A DNA stretch of 41,125 bases from Bacteroidales bacterium (GTDB lineage Bacteria; Bacteroidota; Bacteroidia; Bacteroidales; P3). The notes under the pieces are model-generated. The model was not told the origin of the DNA and made no database searches. It was given only the letters and a program-made list of their open reading frames with translations. Both the position numbers and the translations under genes were made by a program. This document shows positions 22,496 to 33,393 of this stretch, piece after piece. How positions within the stretch are numbered: position 1 is the first letter of the stretch; each line of letters begins with the position of its first letter. The stretch spans positions 1 through 41,125 of the forward strand of contig JAGCVD010000013.1 in NCBI GenBank assembly GCA_017962545.1, read 5' to 3'.

Positions 22496-23446
22496 TTAGT
22501 GATTCATGCGCTGGCGGAGGTAGAGGATGGCGTCGATGTTGCGGGGTACCTGCAGGTCGAGGGTACCACTGACGATGCCGATGACATGGCCTTCGCGCAC
22601 GGCGCGGAGCGTGTTGTAGGGTTTCATGGCGCAGAAGGCGGCACTGTCCTCGCGGCGCACGATGATGTAGTCGGGGTCTTCTTTGACGAGGGCCTCGAGG
22701 CTGTAGCTCCAACCCTCGATGTCTTCGGCGATATTGCGGCCGCCGGCCATACGTATAATGTCGTTGATGAAGGTGTTGCCTCCAGCGGTGAAGTTGCCGC
22801 CCGCGCCGAAGCCGACGACGTAGTAGCAAGTAGCCTCACCCCCAGCCACTCTCCGTGAGGAGAGGGGAGTGGATAGCATGGTGTCGGCCAAAAGTCTTTC
22901 CACTTTCCACTTTATACTTTCCACTATGGAGTCGGCTTCATGTTCTTTGCCGACCAACTTGCCAATGGCGGCGATGTTGTCGTAGAGAGCCTCGAAGTGT
23001 GGTTTCTCAATGACGCAGACCATGGGGGTGCCCATGGCGTCCATCTGGTCGGTGACTTTTTTGCCCACCATAGAGCCGCTGATGACGAGGTCGGGGTTGA
23101 GTGACAGTATTTTCTCGATGTTGAGGTTGCTGATGCCGCCGATGCTGGGGATGTCCGCAGCCTCGGGAGGATATTCGCAGAAGTCGGTGCGACCCACAAG
23201 CAGGTCGCCGGCGCCGAGGACGTACATGATTTCTGTGACGGCAGGGGAGAGGCTGACCACACGCTGCGGTGCCGTCGGCACTACAACCGTACGGCCATAG
23301 TCGTCGGTGACGGTATAGGACGCCTTGTGCCGCTCGATGTCTGCGGTGGCATTCATCATCACGCCCACGAGAATGGCGACCGCGACGATGAATACCGCCA
23401 GCACGGCGGCAATGACAACAATGCGCTTGAAATTATTGTTTTTCAA
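22496..23446 (-). CDS. Periplasmic substrate-binding protein (BtuF/FecB-type, helical backbone)
   Basis: 316 residues. An N-terminal hydrophobic segment (RIVVIAAVLAVFIVAVAILVGVMM) anchors or exports it. The body has the class III binding-protein pattern: TVTDDYGRTVVVPTAPQRVVSLSPAVTEIMYVLGAGDLLVGRTD, NIEKILSLNPDLVIS, and FINDIIRMAGGRNIA. Such proteins capture corrinoids, haem or Fe-siderophores for an ABC importer, but no permease or ATPase gene is nearby. The start codon appears to be TTG 23446. Two insertions lie between the lobes at about residues 175-208: one from a heptamer array (22896-22923), one from a REP-like palindrome (22833-22872). Ligand unknown. Confidence 0.85.
   Translation of the reverse strand: MKNNNFKRIVVIAAVLAVFIVAVAILVGVMMNATADIERHKASYTVTDDYGRTVVVPTAPQRVVSLSPAVTEIMYVLGAGDLLVGRTDFCEYPPEAADIPSIGGISNLNIEKILSLNPDLVISGSMVGKKVTDQMDAMGTPMVCVIEKPHFEALYDNIAAIGKLVGKEHEADSIVESIKWKVERLLADTMLSTPLSSRRVAGGEATCYYVVGFGAGGNFTAGGNTFINDIIRMAGGRNIAEDIEGWSYSLEALVKEDPDYIIVRREDSAAFCAMKPYNTLRAVREGHVIGIVSGTLDLQVPRNIDAILYLRQRMNH
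22833..22872. repeat. REP-like palindrome inside the binding-protein gene
   Basis: CTCACCCCC leads into CCACTCTCC, loop GTGA, then GGAGAGGGGAGTGG. Stems CTCC/GGAG and CCACT/AGTGG form a hairpin with a short bulge. The layout resembles widely dispersed bacterial palindromes with a CTCACCCCC arm (from memory). It encodes STPLSSRRVAGGEA in frame. Confidence 0.6.
22896..22923. repeat. Heptamer repeat, unit CTTTCCA, inside the binding-protein gene
   Basis: Units CTTTCCA, CTTTCCA, CTTTATA, CTTTCCA; on the coding strand they give ESIKWKVER in the helix linking the two lobes. Confidence 0.85.
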
Positions 23447-23471
23447 TTTTAAGTTCTTGATTTTTAGTGTC

Positions 23472-24245
23472 TCAAGCGTCCTCCATTCCTCCGCAGACGG
23501 GCAGCACCACGCTGGTGATATAGGGGCACATGTCGCTGGCCAGGAAGACGCAGGCTTGTGCCACCTCGTCGGTGGTACCGGGGCGCTTCATGGGGATGCG
23601 GCTGCACCATGTATCCATCAGTTCCTTGGGCACCTCGGCGGTCATCTCAGTCTCGACAAATCCAGGGCATACTACGTTGACGCGTATGTTGCGGGCGGCG
23701 AACTCCTTGGCACAGCTCTTGCTGAAGCCGATGATGCCGGCCTTGGAGGCAGCATAGTTGGCCTGGTTGTAGTTGCCCGCGATGCCCACCACGGAGCCGA
23801 TATTGACGATGGAGCCGTGCCCTTGCTTCCACATGGGAGGCTGTATGGCCTTGGTCATGCAGAAGACACTCTTGAGGTTGACGCCTATCACGTGGTCGAA
23901 CTGTTCCTCGCTCATGCGCTTCATGGCGCTGTCGTCGGTGATGCCGGCATTGTTGACAAGGATGTCCACGCTGCCGAAGTCGGCAAGCACCTCTTTGACA
24001 AAAGCTTGTGCGGAGGCGTAGTCGGCTACATCATAGGCATAACCTTTGGCTTTCAGTTCGGAATTCGGAATACGGAGTTCGGAGTAGATGTCGTTCAGCT
24101 CTTGCTCTACGGCCTCCATGGCGGCGTTGCGTGTGCGGCCGCAGAAAGCCACGTTGCAACCCTCTTTGGCGAAGCGTGTAGCAATAGCGTGACCGATGCC
24201 ACGGGTGGCACCGGTGATTATGGCGGTTTTTCCTTGTAAAATCAT
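23472..24245 (-). CDS. fabG: SDR-family 3-oxoacyl-ACP reductase (FabG-like)
   Basis: NAD(P)H-dependent reductase of the classical SDR fold. TGATRGIG at 11-18 binds cofactor, NNAG is at 98-101, and the catalytic residues are Ser151, Tyr164 and Lys168 (NYAASK). The segment RVNVVCPGFVETEM is typical of FabG, so reduction of 3-oxoacyl-ACP in fatty-acid synthesis is the best call; another SDR substrate is possible. An insertion at about residues 54-65 (SELRIPNSELK) comes from a heptamer array. The C-terminus (ITSVVLPVCGGMEDA) departs from the usual ITGQ..V.GG ending. It lies 25 nt before the binding-protein gene and about 150 nt after gap. Confidence 0.87.
   Translation of the reverse strand: MILQGKTAIITGATRGIGHAIATRFAKEGCNVAFCGRTRNAAMEAVEQELNDIYSELRIPNSELKAKGYAYDVADYASAQAFVKEVLADFGSVDILVNNAGITDDSAMKRMSEEQFDHVIGVNLKSVFCMTKAIQPPMWKQGHGSIVNIGSVVGIAGNYNQANYAASKAGIIGFSKSCAKEFAARNIRVNVVCPGFVETEMTAEVPKELMDTWCSRIPMKRPGTTDEVAQACVFLASDMCPYITSVVLPVCGGMEDA
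24057..24084. repeat. Heptamer repeat, unit TTCGGAA, inside fabG
   Basis: Units TTCGGAA, TTCGGAA, TACGGAG, TTCGGAG, in frame, within the loop after the NADP-binding region. Confidence 0.85.
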
Positions 24246-24263
24246 CTATGGTCTGTTGTGGTT

Positions 24264-24392
24264 AGTAGTTAAAGTAGTTAAGACGCTACCGCTGGATTGT
24301 TTTGGAGTTCACAAAAAGAAAAGGAGTTAAGACTTTAACGCTGCTGGTGCATTTGTCTTAACTCCTTATCTACTTAACTCCTTAACTACTAT
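24264..24392. promoter_or_regulatory. Inverted-repeat structure in the gap-fabG interval
   Basis: AAGGAGTTAAGAC (24321-24333) is the exact reverse complement of GTCTTAACTCCTT (24355-24367), a 13-bp stem with a 21-nt loop. Outside it, AGTAGTTAAG (24273-24282) pairs with CTTAACTACT (24381-24390). The 3' arm is itself an 8-bp repeat (CTTAACTC, CTTATCTA, CTTAACTC, CTTAACTA). It probably ends or slows transcription leaving gap. Confidence 0.6.
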
Positions 24393-24397
24393 AAGGA

Positions 24398-25405
24398 TTA
24401 GAGAAGCTTGGCCAGTTTGGCGGCGAGGTCACCCACGCGGGTGCTGTAGCCCTTCTCGTTGTCGTACCAGCTGACAATCTTCACGAAATTGCCATCCATG
24501 ACCTGGGTCAGCATGGCGTCGAAGATGCTGCTGTGGGTGTTGTCGATGATGTCGATGCTGACGATAGGCTCCTCGACATACTGCAGGATGCCCTTCATGG
24601 GACCTTCGGCAGCCTCCTTGATGGCAGCGTTGATCTCTTCCTTGGTGACATTGCAGTTCAGCTCGGCGGTTAGGTCGACGACGCTGCCGTCGGGAGTGGG
24701 CACGCGCATGGCGAATCCGTCGAGTTTACCCATCAGCTCGGGGATAACCAGACCCACGGCCTTGGCAGCGCCGGAGGAGGTGGGGATGATGCTGACGGCG
24801 GCGGCACGGGCACGACGGAGGTCGCTGTGCGGCTGGTCGAGGATCTTCTGGTCGTTGGTGTAGCTGTGCACGGTGTTCATCAAACCGCGTTTGATGCCGA
24901 ACTTGTCGTTCAGGACCTTGGCCACGGGAGCCAAGCAGTTGGTGGTGCAGCTGGCGTTGCTGACGAGCATGGTGTCCTTGGTCAGCACGCTGTCGTTGAC
25001 GCCCATGACAACGGTGGCGTCAACATCGTCGGCCTTGCCGGCGGGCACGGTGAGGATGACCTTCTTGGCACCAGCGTTGATGTGCTTCATCATCTGCTCG
25101 CGTTTCTTGAAGAGACCGGTGCTCTCCACCACGATGTCGATACCCAGCTCACCCCAGGGGAGGTTCTGCGGGTCGCGCTCGGCATAAATCTTCACTTTCT
25201 TGCCATTGACCACCAGGCAGTCGCCCTCGGCGTGCACGTCGCCGTTGAAATTCTCGTGGACGGAGTCGTACTTGAACAGGTAGGCGAGGGTCTTCGCATC
25301 GGTGAGGTCATTGACGGCGACCACTTCCAACTCGGGGTGGTCCATCATAGCGCGGAAGCTCATTCTTCCAATTCGGCCGAAGCCGTTGATAGCAACTTTT
25401 GCCAT
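24398..25405 (-). CDS. gap: Glyceraldehyde-3-phosphate dehydrogenase, type I
   Basis: Glycolytic enzyme that oxidises glyceraldehyde 3-phosphate to 1,3-bisphosphoglycerate with NAD+. 335 residues from ATG 25405 (MAKVAINGFGRIGR); a longer frame to 25462 covers the promoter and is not coding. The catalytic Cys153 is in SNASCTTNC, with His180 in NTVHSYTNDQ. Asp33 (VNDLTD) favours NAD over NADP. All substrate-binding segments are present (SGAAKAVG, FAMRVPTPDGS, SWYDNEKGYSTRV). It is monocistronic or leads into fabG past the hairpin. Very strong call. Confidence 0.97.
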   Translation of the reverse strand: MAKVAINGFGRIGRMSFRAMMDHPELEVVAVNDLTDAKTLAYLFKYDSVHENFNGDVHAEGDCLVVNGKKVKIYAERDPQNLPWGELGIDIVVESTGLFKKREQMMKHINAGAKKVILTVPAGKADDVDATVVMGVNDSVLTKDTMLVSNASCTTNCLAPVAKVLNDKFGIKRGLMNTVHSYTNDQKILDQPHSDLRRARAAAVSIIPTSSGAAKAVGLVIPELMGKLDGFAMRVPTPDGSVVDLTAELNCNVTKEEINAAIKEAAEGPMKGILQYVEEPIVSIDIIDNTHSSIFDAMLTQVMDGNFVKIVSWYDNEKGYSTRVGDLAAKLAKLL

Positions 25406-25459
25406 AAATGTATGTTTTTTAATGTTTTGTAATTGTTTATGTCTTTTTTGATTGTTCTG

Positions 25460-25491
25460 CAAAAATATGTAATTATAATTAATTGACCAAA
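25460..25491 (-). promoter_or_regulatory. Promoter of gap
   Basis: CAAAAATA (25460-25467) reads TATTTTTG on the reverse strand; CAAA (25488-25491) reads TTTG, 20 nt apart. The leader to ATG 25405 is about 50 nt. Confidence 0.65.
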
Positions 25492-25541
25492 TAAATTAAA
25501 AACAATTTTTGCAGGAGGCAGAATGTCTGCAAAAAAATGTG

Positions 25542-25549
25542 TAATTTTG
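25542..25549 (+). promoter_or_regulatory. -7 box of mtgA
   Basis: TAATTTTG fits TAnnTTTG. It ends 10 nt before the ATG, so the mRNA would be nearly leaderless. No good -33 element is seen. Confidence 0.5.
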
Positions 25550-25559
25550 CACCAGTATA

Positions 25560-26408
25560 ATGAAGCGAGGTAAAAGATATAAGACGTTGAAGGCCAAATC
25601 GAAAAAGAATGGTAGGGGACTGTGCCCGTGGCGCGAGCTGCGTTTCTTCGGCCGTGTATGGCGCGTGGTGTGGATAGCGCTGCTGGCAGTGCTGCTGCTC
25701 TCCTGGCTACAGGTTCTTTTGGGAATCTTTGTCAATCCTCCGTTGACGCCTTTGATGGCGCAGCGTTTCTTTCAGCAACTCGCTGACGACGAGCGTCCTG
25801 TGCGCTTTGAGCGTGATTATGTGCGTCTTGACGACATCTCGCCGAACCTCATCACCGCAGTGGTGTATGCCGAGGATGGGTGGTTTATGTACCATCATGG
25901 CTTTGATGTCAAGCAGATGAAAATAGCCTATCGTGACCACCGCCAAGGGCGCCGTACCCGTGGTGCCAGCACCATCAGCCAGCAGACCGCAAAAAATGCT
26001 TTTCTGCCCCATAGCCGTAATGTGTTGCGAAAGGCTGCCGAAGCTTACTATACCCTGTTGATTGAGACCGTCTGGAGTAAACGTCGTATCATGGAAGTGT
26101 ATCTGAATATCATAGAGTTCGGTGATGGAATCTATGGTTGTGAGGCCGCCTCCCAGCATTACTTTGGCCATTCGGCGTCGAAACTCAGTCGTGACGAAGC
26201 CGCTCAGTTGGCCGCCACTTTGCCGTCACCGCTCAAACGCAACCCTGCCCATCAGTCTCCTTACTTCCGGCGACAGGCCGCGACTATCAAGAGTCGCTTT
26301 GTCTGGGGTAAAGTCAATATCAACATGTCTAAAGAGGAGCGTCGCCGTAAAGCTCCTGAGCAAGAAAACCTTATACAGTTTATTGTCTGGACATTTAAAC
26401 AGAAATGA
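25560..26408 (+). CDS. mtgA: Monofunctional peptidoglycan glycosyltransferase
   Basis: GT51 enzyme that polymerises lipid II into glycan strands outside the inner membrane, without a transpeptidase domain. One membrane segment lies at about 36-57 after a basic N-terminus. GT51 motifs in order: EDGWFMYHHG with catalytic Glu105, GASTISQQ at 135-142, LRKAAEAYYT, and KRRIMEVYLN. Length 282 is slightly longer than the usual ~240, with an extra basic C-terminal tail. The stop overlaps the xerD start (ATGA, 26405-26408), so the two are translationally coupled. Confidence 0.94.
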   Translation: MKRGKRYKTLKAKSKKNGRGLCPWRELRFFGRVWRVVWIALLAVLLLSWLQVLLGIFVNPPLTPLMAQRFFQQLADDERPVRFERDYVRLDDISPNLITAVVYAEDGWFMYHHGFDVKQMKIAYRDHRQGRRTRGASTISQQTAKNAFLPHSRNVLRKAAEAYYTLLIETVWSKRRIMEVYLNIIEFGDGIYGCEAASQHYFGHSASKLSRDEAAQLAATLPSPLKRNPAHQSPYFRRQAATIKSRFVWGKVNINMSKEERRRKAPEQENLIQFIVWTFKQK

Positions 26409-27325
26409 CAGCGAAGGTAACAGACATCTGGCGGCGTTGTCGTCGCGATTTCGAGGCCTATCTGCGGCTTGAGAAGGGGTTGGCTTTGAATAGTGTCACT
26501 TCATATTTATCGGATTACGACCAATTGGCTCGTTTTTGTGTTGAACAAAATATTGAACCAAAATATGTTAGTATAGATTACTTGCAGCAGTTATTGAAGA
26601 TTCTTAATGACACCGAGATTGCCTATGCTTCACAGAGACGTATGATTAGTGGGTGGCGTATGTTCTTCAAAATGCTTGTAATTGACAATGTTATAAAGGA
26701 TAATCCGGCCGACTTGCTAGACCTGCCCACCAGGCCATCATATTTACCTGATGTGCTTACTGACGAGGAGATTACGAAAATTCAATCAACTTTTGATTTA
26801 AGTACAGACGAAGGCACTCGGAACTATACCATCGTGGAGGTTCTCTATGGCTGTGGATTGCGGGTCTCGGAGCTTATAAACCTCAAGTTGTCAAATCTCT
26901 ATGTCGACGAGCAGTGTCTGAGGGTTGTGGGCAAAGGCGACAAAGAACGCTGGGTGCCTATCAACCCCCATGCCATCAAGCTGATAGAGACCTATATCCA
27001 TAATGTGAGGTCACACCAGACGCCCAAGTTAGGGGAGGAGAAGTACATCTTTCTGAATCGTCGAGGCCATCATCTGACACGCCAGATGGTCTTTATATTC
27101 TTGCAGAATGCTGTCAATGAGGCTGGTATCAATAAGAAAATCAGTCCTCATACGTTGCGCCATAGCTTTGCCACCGAGCTTGTCGAAAACGGTGCCGACC
27201 TGCGGGCGGTGCAGGAGATGCTGGGTCATGCATCGGTCGCTACCACTGAGATTTATACCCATCTCAGTCGCGAAACACTCCGCAACACTATTGCCGCCTA
27301 CCATCCGCACTACGCCAAGAGGTGA
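26405..27325 (+). CDS. xerD: Tyrosine recombinase XerD
   Basis: Site-specific recombinase that resolves chromosome dimers at dif with XerC. N-terminal SAM-like DNA-binding domain about 10-95; catalytic domain about 115-300. The six catalytic residues are present: Arg153, Lys177, His249, Arg252, His275 and nucleophile Tyr284 (TEIYTHLS). Length 306 is usual. The first half (about 26480-26820) is much richer in A+T than its neighbours, while the second half is closer to the local average. Because it is coupled to mtgA and full length, a housekeeping Xer is more likely than a mobile-element integrase; no attachment site was seen. Confidence 0.88.
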   Translation: MTAKVTDIWRRCRRDFEAYLRLEKGLALNSVTSYLSDYDQLARFCVEQNIEPKYVSIDYLQQLLKILNDTEIAYASQRRMISGWRMFFKMLVIDNVIKDNPADLLDLPTRPSYLPDVLTDEEITKIQSTFDLSTDEGTRNYTIVEVLYGCGLRVSELINLKLSNLYVDEQCLRVVGKGDKERWVPINPHAIKLIETYIHNVRSHQTPKLGEEKYIFLNRRGHHLTRQMVFIFLQNAVNEAGINKKISPHTLRHSFATELVENGADLRAVQEMLGHASVATTEIYTHLSRETLRNTIAAYHPHYAKR

Positions 27326-27424
27326 TATCCTTGCATTATTCTTGCATTTATGGTTTTTGACCCTCCGTGTGGTGGCAGTTGAAAACTTTTTTTAATTGTA
27401 TGCCCGTGTATCAAGAATAATTCG

Positions 27425-27432
27425 TATCTTTG
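27425..27432 (+). promoter_or_regulatory. -7 box of ppdK
   Basis: TATCTTTG (TAnnTTTG) 58 nt before the ATG at 27491, with an A/T-rich leader. No well-spaced TTTG is visible upstream. Confidence 0.5.
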
Positions 27433-27490
27433 CAGTCTCGTTTTTTGAAGATTATAGAATAATAAATTAATAATAAACAAATTAACTAAG

Positions 27491-30208
<2,718 letters not shown>

Positions 30209-30228
30209 AATTATAAAGCCAAAAAGAT

Positions 30229-31854
30229 ATGACAGACAAGATAAAGAAAGACCTCGAAGCGCTGGGTATCACCGGCGTGAAGGATGTTCACTATAACTCC
30301 TCGTACGAGGAACTGTTCAAGTTTGAGATGGACCCCAGCCTGACGGGCTATGACAAAGGACAGCTCACCGAACTCGACGCCATCAACGTGATGACCGGCA
30401 TCTACACCGGCCGCTCGCCCAAAGACAAATACATCGTCATGGATGCCAAGTCGAAGGACACCGTGTGGTGGACCACTCCCGAGTACAAGAACGACAACCA
30501 CCCCATGAGCGAGGAGGTGTGGGCACAGATGCGCAATCTCGCCAAGCAGGAACTCTGTAACAAAGAGCTCTTTGTGGTCGACGCATTCTGTGGCGCCAAC
30601 AAGGACACCCGCATGGCCGTGCGTTTCATCATGGAGGTGGCCTGGCAGGCTCACTTCGTGCGCAACATGTTCATCAAGCCCAGTGACGAAGAGTTGAAGG
30701 ACTTCACTCCCAACTTCACCGTCTATGCCGCCAGCAAGGCCAAGGTGGACAACTACAAGGAGTTGGGTCTCAACAGCGACACCTGTGTGGCTTTCAATGT
30801 CAGCAGCCGCGAGCAGGTCATCCTCAACACCTGGTACGGTGGCGAGATGAAGAAAGGTATGTTCAGCATGATGAACTACTACCTGCCGCTGCAAGGTATC
30901 GCCGCCATGCACTGCTCGGCCAATACCGACATGCAGGGCAAGCATACCGCCATCTTCTTCGGTCTCTCTGGTACCGGCAAGACCACCCTCAGCACCGATC
31001 CCAAACGTCTGCTTATCGGCGACGACGAGCATGGCTGGGACGACGAGGGCGTCTTCAACTTCGAGGGTGGCTGCTATGCCAAGGTCATCAACCTTGACAA
31101 GGAGAGCGAGCCCGACATTTACAACGCCATCCGTCGCAACGCTCTGTTGGAGAACGTCACCGTCGATGCCAATGGCAAGATTGACTTCAAGGACAAGAGC
31201 GTCACTGAGAACACCCGCGTCAGCTATTCCATCGACCATATCGAGAAGATTGTCCTTCCGGTCCACGGCAAGAGCGCAGGCCCTGCCGCCGAGAACGTCA
31301 TCTTCCTGAGTGCCGACGCCTTCGGCGTGCTGCCCCCAGTGAGTATCCTCACTCCCGACCAGTGCAAGTACTACTTCCTCAGCGGCTTCACCGCCAAACT
31401 GGCCGGCACCGAGCGCGGTATCACCGAGCCCACGCCGACCTTTAGCGCCTGCTTCGGTCAGGCCTTCCTCGAGTTGCATCCTACCAAGTATGCCGAGGAG
31501 CTGGTGAAGCGCATGGAGAAGAGCGGTGCCAAAGCCTATCTGGTCAACACCGGCTGGAACGGCACAGGCAAGCGTATCAGCATCAAGGACACGCGTGGTA
31601 TCATCGACGCCATCCTCGACGGCTCTATCCTAAAAGCCGAGACCAAGAAAGTGCCGTACTTCGACTTCGAGGTGCCCACTTCGCTTCCCGGTGTCGACCC
31701 GAAGATTCTCGACCCGCGTGACACCTATGCTGATGTCAAGCAGTGGGACGACAAGGCTCGCGACCTTGCTGACCGTTTCGTGAAGAACTTCGTCAAGTTC
31801 ACATACAACGAGGCTGGCAAAGCATTGGTGGCGGCAGGTCCCAAAGTGAATTAG
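30229..31854 (+). CDS. pckA: Phosphoenolpyruvate carboxykinase (ATP)
   Basis: Interconverts oxaloacetate + ATP and PEP + CO2 + ADP; in Bacteroidales it often runs toward oxaloacetate for succinate formation. 541 residues. The P-loop [11 protein letters not shown] starts at residue 245, preceded by the [17 protein letters not shown] region and followed by [21 protein letters not shown], the metal-binding segment. [11 protein letters not shown] is near the N-terminus. All motifs of the ATP-dependent type are intact. It lies between ppdK (20 nt) and the BspA-like gene (13 nt). Confidence 0.97.
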   Translation: MTDKIKKDLEALGITGVKDVHYNSSYEELFKFEMDPSLTGYDKGQLTELDAINVMTGIYTGRSPKDKYIVMDAKSKDTVWWTTPEYKNDNHPMSEEVWAQMRNLAKQELCNKELFVVDAFCGANKDTRMAVRFIMEVAWQAHFVRNMFIKPSDEELKDFTPNFTVYAASKAKVDNYKELGLNSDTCVAFNVSSREQVILNTWYGGEMKKGMFSMMNYYLPLQGIAAMHCSANTDMQGKHTAIFFGLSGTGKTTLSTDPKRLLIGDDEHGWDDEGVFNFEGGCYAKVINLDKESEPDIYNAIRRNALLENVTVDANGKIDFKDKSVTENTRVSYSIDHIEKIVLPVHGKSAGPAAENVIFLSADAFGVLPPVSILTPDQCKYYFLSGFTAKLAGTERGITEPTPTFSACFGQAFLELHPTKYAEELVKRMEKSGAKAYLVNTGWNGTGKRISIKDTRGIIDAILDGSILKAETKKVPYFDFEVPTSLPGVDPKILDPRDTYADVKQWDDKARDLADRFVKNFVKFTYNEAGKALVAAGPKVN

Positions 31855-31867
31855 TATACAGATAACA

Positions 31868-33373
31868 ATGAAACGTCTCTTAATCATCTTGATGCTGGGT
31901 ATGGCCCTGCCGCTGTGGGCGTTTGACTTCGAGTCGCCCCGGCCGGAGGGCTATACTCTCTACTTTAACATCCTTGACGACGATGAGGAGAATGTGGTGG
32001 AGGTGACCTATCCCGCCACCACAGGCAACAGTCGTTGGCAAGGGCACAAAACCCCATGGGGTGAGTTGGTGATACCCGCCGAGGTGGAACATGACGGCGT
32101 CACCTATACCGTCGTATCCATCGGTCCTCGGGCTTTCTCGGGATGCAACGAAATCACCAGCCTCAATATCGCCGCCACGGTGACGGAGATAGGTGCCTAT
32201 GCGTTCTATCAATGCACAGGCATCAAGGGCGAAGTGACGGTAGGGGAGGAGATTGTCAGTATCGGCCGCTCGGCATTCTATGGCTGTAGCGGTATCACGT
32301 CAGTCAACTTCAACGCTGTCAAGTGCGAGAGTATGGGCGGAACACGCAGTTCCACGGCCTTCGGTGGCTGCCGCTCTCTGAAGAGCGTCACCTTCGGCCC
32401 TCGTGTGACGCGCATCCCCGACTATGCTTTCGTCGGCATGGACGGCCTCCGTTTCGAGTGGAACCTCTCCGAGTCGTTGGAGTATATCGGTGAGTTCGCC
32501 TTCGCATATTGCAGCAACATCGGCGGCACTTTGCGTGTGCCCGCCAATGTGAAGCACATCGGCTCCTATGCCTTTGCTCAGTGTCACGCCATTACGGCTG
32601 TCGAACTGCCGAAACATATCGAACGTGTCGACAATCGCGCTTTCTACCAGTGTGTCGGCGTGAAAGAGGTGAATGTTAAAGCCCTCACGCCGCCGGTACT
32701 GGGTGCCGAAGTCTTTGCAGGTCTTAAGACCAGCGTGGTGTACAACGTGCCGTGCATCACCATTGACCGTTACAAGGATGCCCCTCAATGGAAACGTCTG
32801 CGCAACCTGCGCACCACCTATCCCTGCAAGCTCGACCTGGTGGCCGAAGTCAACGACCCGCAGGCCGGCTTCGTGACAGGCGCAGGCTCGTACAATGCTG
32901 GCGAGAAGGTCTCGATGACGGTTGTCTGCAACGCAGGCTACGGCTTCAAGGGTTGGAGCGACGGCAATAGCGACAATCCCCGCACCGTCACGGTCGACGA
33001 CACGATGACCTATATGGCCATCTTGCAGCAGGCCGAGATTATCCATGAGGTGAAGTATGTGCACGACACCATCTATAAGGATGGCCGCGACACCTTGGTG
33101 GAGTATTATGAGATTAACGATGTGGCCGAGCCCATCAATTCGCAGGAGGGCATCGTCTACAACCGTGACAAACGCCGCATCGAGGTGCCCATCGAGAAGG
33201 GCGACATCGTTGATGTGGTGCTCTACAACGACGCTGGCCAGTGTGTCTTTACCGGTATGCCCAAGCACGGTCATGTCAACATGCGCCGCTTCCCCACGGG
33301 CTCCTACATTGTGCGCGTCACCACCATCTATGAGGAAATAGTGGTGCGCTTCTTCCATGCTAGAAAGAGATAA
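31868..33373 (+). CDS. BspA-like leucine-rich repeat protein with type IX-like C-terminal domain
   Basis: 501 residues. Signal peptide MKRLLIILMLGMALPLWA. Residues about 80-310 hold LRR_5 (BspA/TpLRR) repeats with the phrase AFxxCxxIxxVxxxxxVxxIGxxAF. A bacterial-repeat (Flg_new-like) domain follows at about 325-390 (GSYNAGEKVSMTVVCNAGYGFKGWSDG). The last ~70 residues (VVLYNDAGQCVFTG ... FPTGSYIVRVTT ... VVRFF) have the fold pattern of a type IX secretion sorting domain. The protein is probably exported to the surface by the system PorQ belongs to. Adhesion is a common proposal for this family but is not shown here. Its position between pckA and gcvP is unexpected for a surface protein. Confidence 0.83.
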   Translation: MKRLLIILMLGMALPLWAFDFESPRPEGYTLYFNILDDDEENVVEVTYPATTGNSRWQGHKTPWGELVIPAEVEHDGVTYTVVSIGPRAFSGCNEITSLNIAATVTEIGAYAFYQCTGIKGEVTVGEEIVSIGRSAFYGCSGITSVNFNAVKCESMGGTRSSTAFGGCRSLKSVTFGPRVTRIPDYAFVGMDGLRFEWNLSESLEYIGEFAFAYCSNIGGTLRVPANVKHIGSYAFAQCHAITAVELPKHIERVDNRAFYQCVGVKEVNVKALTPPVLGAEVFAGLKTSVVYNVPCITIDRYKDAPQWKRLRNLRTTYPCKLDLVAEVNDPQAGFVTGAGSYNAGEKVSMTVVCNAGYGFKGWSDGNSDNPRTVTVDDTMTYMAILQQAEIIHEVKYVHDTIYKDGRDTLVEYYEINDVAEPINSQEGIVYNRDKRRIEVPIEKGDIVDVVLYNDAGQCVFTGMPKHGHVNMRRFPTGSYIVRVTTIYEEIVVRFFHARKR

Positions 33374-33393
33374 AAAATAAAACATATTATAAT

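Noticed and set aside
2321-24392. Repeat arrays as sequencing or assembly errors
   Set aside because: Reading frames stay open through every in-gene array and units differ between loci, which errors would not produce; only copy number could be uncertain.
26405-27325. Integrase of a mobile element
   Set aside because: The protein is a full XerD with standard length, coupled to mtgA, with no att-like repeats, tRNA or phage genes around it.
33374-33393. Glycine riboswitch before gcvP
   Set aside because: Only 20 nt separate the preceding stop from the gcvP ATG, too short for the aptamer.
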